This document shows, one piece after another, positions 60,101-64,000 of a DNA stretch of 64,000 bases (the first letter of the stretch is position 1; every line of letters begins with the position of its first letter). The notes below the pieces were generated by a model that saw only the letters and a program-made list of their open reading frames with translations, was not told where the DNA came from and searched no databases. Origin of the DNA: Lineus longissimus (taxonomy: Eukaryota; Nemertea; Pilidiophora; Heteronemertea; Lineidae); the NCBI RefSeq assembly GCF_910592395.1, contig NC_088321.1, positions 15,936,001 to 16,000,000 on the forward strand, in the 5' to 3' direction. A program made the translations under genes and the position numbers.

Positions 60101-63100
60101 CTGATTTAGGTGTTCGAGCACTCCAGAGAATGGTTTGACAAGTCGGCGCTAAATTCATCATCAGTGATGAGCATTTAGTTTGTAACTACAGTGATGGGCA
60201 GGCGGATAGATTCAAATTACATATCATCTTTCTGGTCACCTAAATCCCACACCCAAAACCGTCCCTTCAAATCACGTGCACTTAGCTATATGAATACGAC
60301 TGCCGTGTGCTTGCGCACTTCCGACTCCAAAAGAATCGACTCGAATCTTAATTCAAATTCGCCATTGCTGACAACATTGGCGCCAAAGACTATTTCTTTT
60401 GACCCTGATGACCTCGCTTCTAAAAACATTTTTGAGAAAGCCATTCAAACATTAAAAACAACTACGAACATTATCTATTATATCACCGAGCTATATAAAT
60501 ACGACATATCAAGAAAAATCGGTCGCAATATCGAGTTATACGGTTAGCTTGGAACTCTTTGTACCCAATTACCCTTCCGCCAGCGTGACCTCGTCACAAT
60601 CATGGCGCTTCTTCAATTTGGCGACGACTTGACCAACGAAAATCCCAGACTACCGTTAAAGCCTTGATGGCTTCGGCGGTTAGACGGTTGCACTGTGGAT
60701 TGGATGGTCACGAGTTCGAACCCAGGCGAATCAATTTTTTCGAGATTTTTAAAAAAATGTTCTGGATATTATTCATTCATGTACGTTTATCAGGCACGGA
60801 TCCAAGCGGGTGCACCAGATGCACGGCTCCTAATTGATGTAAACGCTTTAATTTACCACTCATGAAATTTTGGAACACACCTATCCAGGAATTTTGATGA
60901 GAAGTTCAGAGCACGCTCCCTCCAGTTCCAGTTCCTAGATTCGCCGGCCCTCTTATAGCATCATCTTATACCTTTATGAATATTATCACGAAGAAAACCC
61001 CTTCACCCGAACTTTTCAAGCTAAAGTACACACTGATTTAGGTGTTCGAGCACTCCAGAGAATGGTTTGACAAGTCGGCGCTAAATTCATCATCAGTGAT
61101 GAGCATTAAGTTGGTAACTACAGTGATGAGCAGGCGGATAGATTCAAATTACATATCATCTTTCTGGTCACCTAAATCCCACACCCAAAACTGTCCCTTC
61201 AAATCACGTGCACTTAGCTATATGAATACGACTGCCGTGTGCTTGCGCACTTCCGACTCCAAAAGAATCGACTCGAATCTTAATTCAAATTCGCCATTGC
61301 TGACAACATTGGCGCCAAAGACTATTTCTTTTGACCCTGATGACCTCGCTTCTAAAAACATTTTTGAGAAAGCCATTCAAACATTAAAAACAACTACGAA
61401 CATTATCTATTATATCACCGAGCTATATAAATACGACATATCAAGAAAAATCGGTCGCAATATCGAGTTATACGGTTAGCTTGGAACTCTTTGCACCCAA
61501 TTACCCTTCCGCCAGCGTGACCTCGTCACAATCATGGCGCTTCTTCAATTTGGCGACGACTTGACCAACGAAAATCCCAGACTACCGTTAAAGCCTTGAT
61601 GGCTTCGGCGGTTAGACGGTTGCACTGTGGATTGGATGGTCACGAGTTCGAACCCAGGCGAATCTATTTTTTCGAGATTTTTTAAAAAATGTTCTGGTTA
61701 TTATTCATTCATGTACGTTTATCAGGCGCGGATCCAAGCGGGTGCACCAGATGCACGGCTCCTAATTGATGTAAACGTTTTAATTTACCACTCATGAAAT
61801 TTTGGAACACACCTATCCAGGAATTTTGATGAGAAGTTCAGAGCACGCTCCCTCCAGTTCCAGTTCCTAGATTCGCCGGCCCTCTTATAGCATCATCTTA
61901 TACCTTTATGAATATTATCACGAAGAAAACCCCTTCACCCGAACTTTTCAAGCTAAAGTACACACTGATTTAGGTGTTCGAGCACTCCAGAGAATGGTTT
62001 GACAAGTCGGCGCTAAATTCATCATCAGTGATGAGCATTTAGTTTGTAACTACAGTGATGAGCAGGCGGATAGATTCAAATTACATATCATCTTTCTGGT
62101 CACCTAAATCCCACACCCAAAACTGTCCCTTCAAATCACGTGCACTTAGCTATATGAATACGACTGCCGTGTGCTTGCGCACTTCCGACTCCAAAAGAAT
62201 CGACTCGAATCTTAATTCAAATTCGCCATTGCTGACAACATTGGCGCCAAAGACTATTTCTTTTGACCCTGATGACCTCGCTTCTAAAAACATTTTTGAG
62301 AAAGCCATTCAAACATTAAAAACAACTACGAACATTATCTATTATATCACCGAGCTATATAAATACGACATATCAAGAAAAATCGGTCGCAATATCGAGT
62401 TATACGGTTAGCTTGGAACTCTTTGCACCCAATTACCCTTCCGCCAGCGTGACCTCGTCACAATCATGGCGCTTCTTCAATTTGGCGACGACTTGACCAA
62501 CGAAAATCCCAGACTACCGTTAAAGCCTTGATGGCTTCGGCGGTTAGACGGTTGCACTGTGGATTGGATGGTCACGAGTTCGAACCCAGGCGAATCTATT
62601 TTTTCGAGATTTTTTAAAAAATGTTCTGTTTATTATTCATTCATGTACGTTTATCAGGCGCGGATCCAAGCGGGTGCACCAGATGCACGGCTCCTAATTG
62701 ATGTAAACGTTTTAATTTACCACTCATGAAATTTTGGAACACACCTATCCAGGAATTTTGATGAGAAGTTCAGAGCACGCTCCCTCCAGTTCCAGTTCCT
62801 AGATTCGCCGGCCCTCTTATAGCATCATCTTATACCTTTATGAATATTATCACGAAGAAAACCCCTTCACCCGAACTTTTCAAGCTGAAGTACACACTGA
62901 TTTAGGTGTTCGAGCACTCCAGAGAATGGTTTGACAAGTCGGCGCTAAATTCATCATCAGTGATGAGCATTTAGTTTGTAACTACAGTGATGAGCAGGCG
63001 GATAGATTCAAATTACATATCATCTTTCTGGTCACCTAAATCCCACACCCAAAACTGTCCCTTCAAATCACGTGCACTTAGCTATATGAATACGACTGCC

Positions 63101-64000
63101 GTGTGCTTGCGCACTTCCGACTCCAAAAGAATCGACTCGAATCTTAATTCAAATTCGCCATTGCTGACAACATTGGCGCCAAAGACTATTTCTTTTGACC
63201 CTGATGACCTCGCTTCTAAAAACATTTTTGAGAAAGCCATTCAAACATTAAAAACAACTACGAACATTATCTATTATATCACCGAGCTATATAAATACGA
63301 CATATCAAGAAAAATCGGTCGCAATATCGAGTTATACGGTTAGCTTGGAACTCTTTGCACCCAATTACCCTTCCGCCAGCGTTACCTCGTCACAATCATG
63401 GCGCTTCTTCAATTTGGCGACGACTTGACCAACGAAAATCCCAGACTACCGTTAAAGCCTTGATGGCTTCGGCGGTTAGACGGTTGCACTGTGGATTGGA
63501 TGGTCACGAGTTCGAACCCAGGCGAATCTATTTTTTCGAGATTTTTTTTTAAATGTTCTGGATATTATTCATTCATGTACGTTTATCAGGCACGGATCCA
63601 AGCGGGTGCACCAGATGCACGGCTCCTAATTGATGTAAACGTTTTAATTTACCACTCATGAAATTTTGGAACACACCTATTCAGGAATTTTGATGAGAAG
63701 TTCAGAGCACGCTCCCTCCAGTTCCAGTTCCTAGATTCGCCGGCCCTCTTACAGCATCATCTTATACCTTTATGAATATTATCACGAAGAAAACCCCTTC
63801 ACCCGAACTTTTCAAGCTGAAGTACACACTGATTTAGGTGTTCGAGCACTCCAGAGAATGGTTTGACAAGTCGGCGCTAAATTCATCATCAGTGATGAGC
63901 ATTTAGTTTGTAACTATACAGTGATGAGCAGGCGGATAGATTCAAATTACATATCATCTTTCTGGTCACCTAAATCCCACACCCAAAACTGTCTCTTCAA

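Larger units (their letters stand above)
52905..64000. repeat. 932-bp tandem array, at least 11.9 units, running off the window
   Basis: The landmark GGCTTCGGCGGTTAGACGG recurs at 53213, 54145 and so on to 63465, twelve times at exactly 932 bp. Copies differ at only a few positions each. The first unit is diverged in its 5' part (52760-52905) and then joins the consensus. Each unit holds a GAGCTATATAAATAC TATA-like box, tRNA-like A/B boxes followed by a T run, a 118-codon open frame and a small hairpin (GTGCACCAGATGCAC). Variants are shared at three-unit spacing. This could be a satellite, an expanded SINE-containing element or an RNA gene array. Confidence 0.95.

Overview
The window is eukaryotic, from an animal nuclear genome. 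Coding sequence is broken into short exons with GT-AG introns and consistent phases, and the space between genes is long and full of mini- and microsatellites, short inverted-repeat elements and recent tandem duplications. The two recognisable genes encode a multi-domain fasciclin (FAS1) protein and an atossa-family (FAM214) protein. Gene content and intergenic texture suggest a marine invertebrate (lophotrochozoan or invertebrate deuterostome); nothing seen fixes the species. Exon limits are read by eye from splice consensus, frame and phase, without transcript data.

1.3-14.8 kb (+): the 3' part of a FAS1 gene whose 5' end lies outside the window. Every FAS1 domain is encoded by exons entered in phase 2, then 0, then 1, so domains can be swapped as modules. 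Two unusual arrangements follow: a pair of phase-matched, apparently mutually exclusive exons (7928-8060 / 8176-8305), and two alternative last-domain cassettes (7607-8908 and 13418-14756), each ending in a GPI-anchor-like tail and a stop.

14.8-23.0 kb: no gene recognised. It holds short tandem repeats, many TGACCTTGA-type nuclear-receptor half sites, a perfect triple DR5 and a DR4.

23.0-30.4 kb (+): a complete 11-exon atossa-family gene of about 1,067 codons. One intron holds a tandem-repeat/inverted-repeat complex with two near-perfect hairpins. Downstream (30.4-32.7 kb) is the probable 3' UTR, with many RFX X-box-like motifs.

33-47.5 kb: mostly tandem duplications: a 50-bp minisatellite, a 1,330-bp unit in three and a bit copies, a 1,305-bp duplication and a 744-bp duplication. 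Splice-like signals run on the minus strand through 41.7-47.3 kb and suggest a multi-exon, probably noncoding, minus-strand transcript.

47.5-52.9 kb: MITE-like elements, poly-C tracts, a 20-bp minisatellite, a possible first coding exon of an unrecognised plus-strand gene (51740-51862) with a decayed copy of itself just upstream, and a diverged relative (50.2-50.8 kb) of the array that follows.

52.9-64.0 kb: an array of a 932-bp unit, 12 copies of its landmark at exactly 932-bp spacing, running off the window edge. Each unit carries a TATA-like box, tRNA-like A and B boxes followed by a T run, and a 118-codon open frame. Shared variants show the array grew in part by copying three-unit blocks (2,796 bp).
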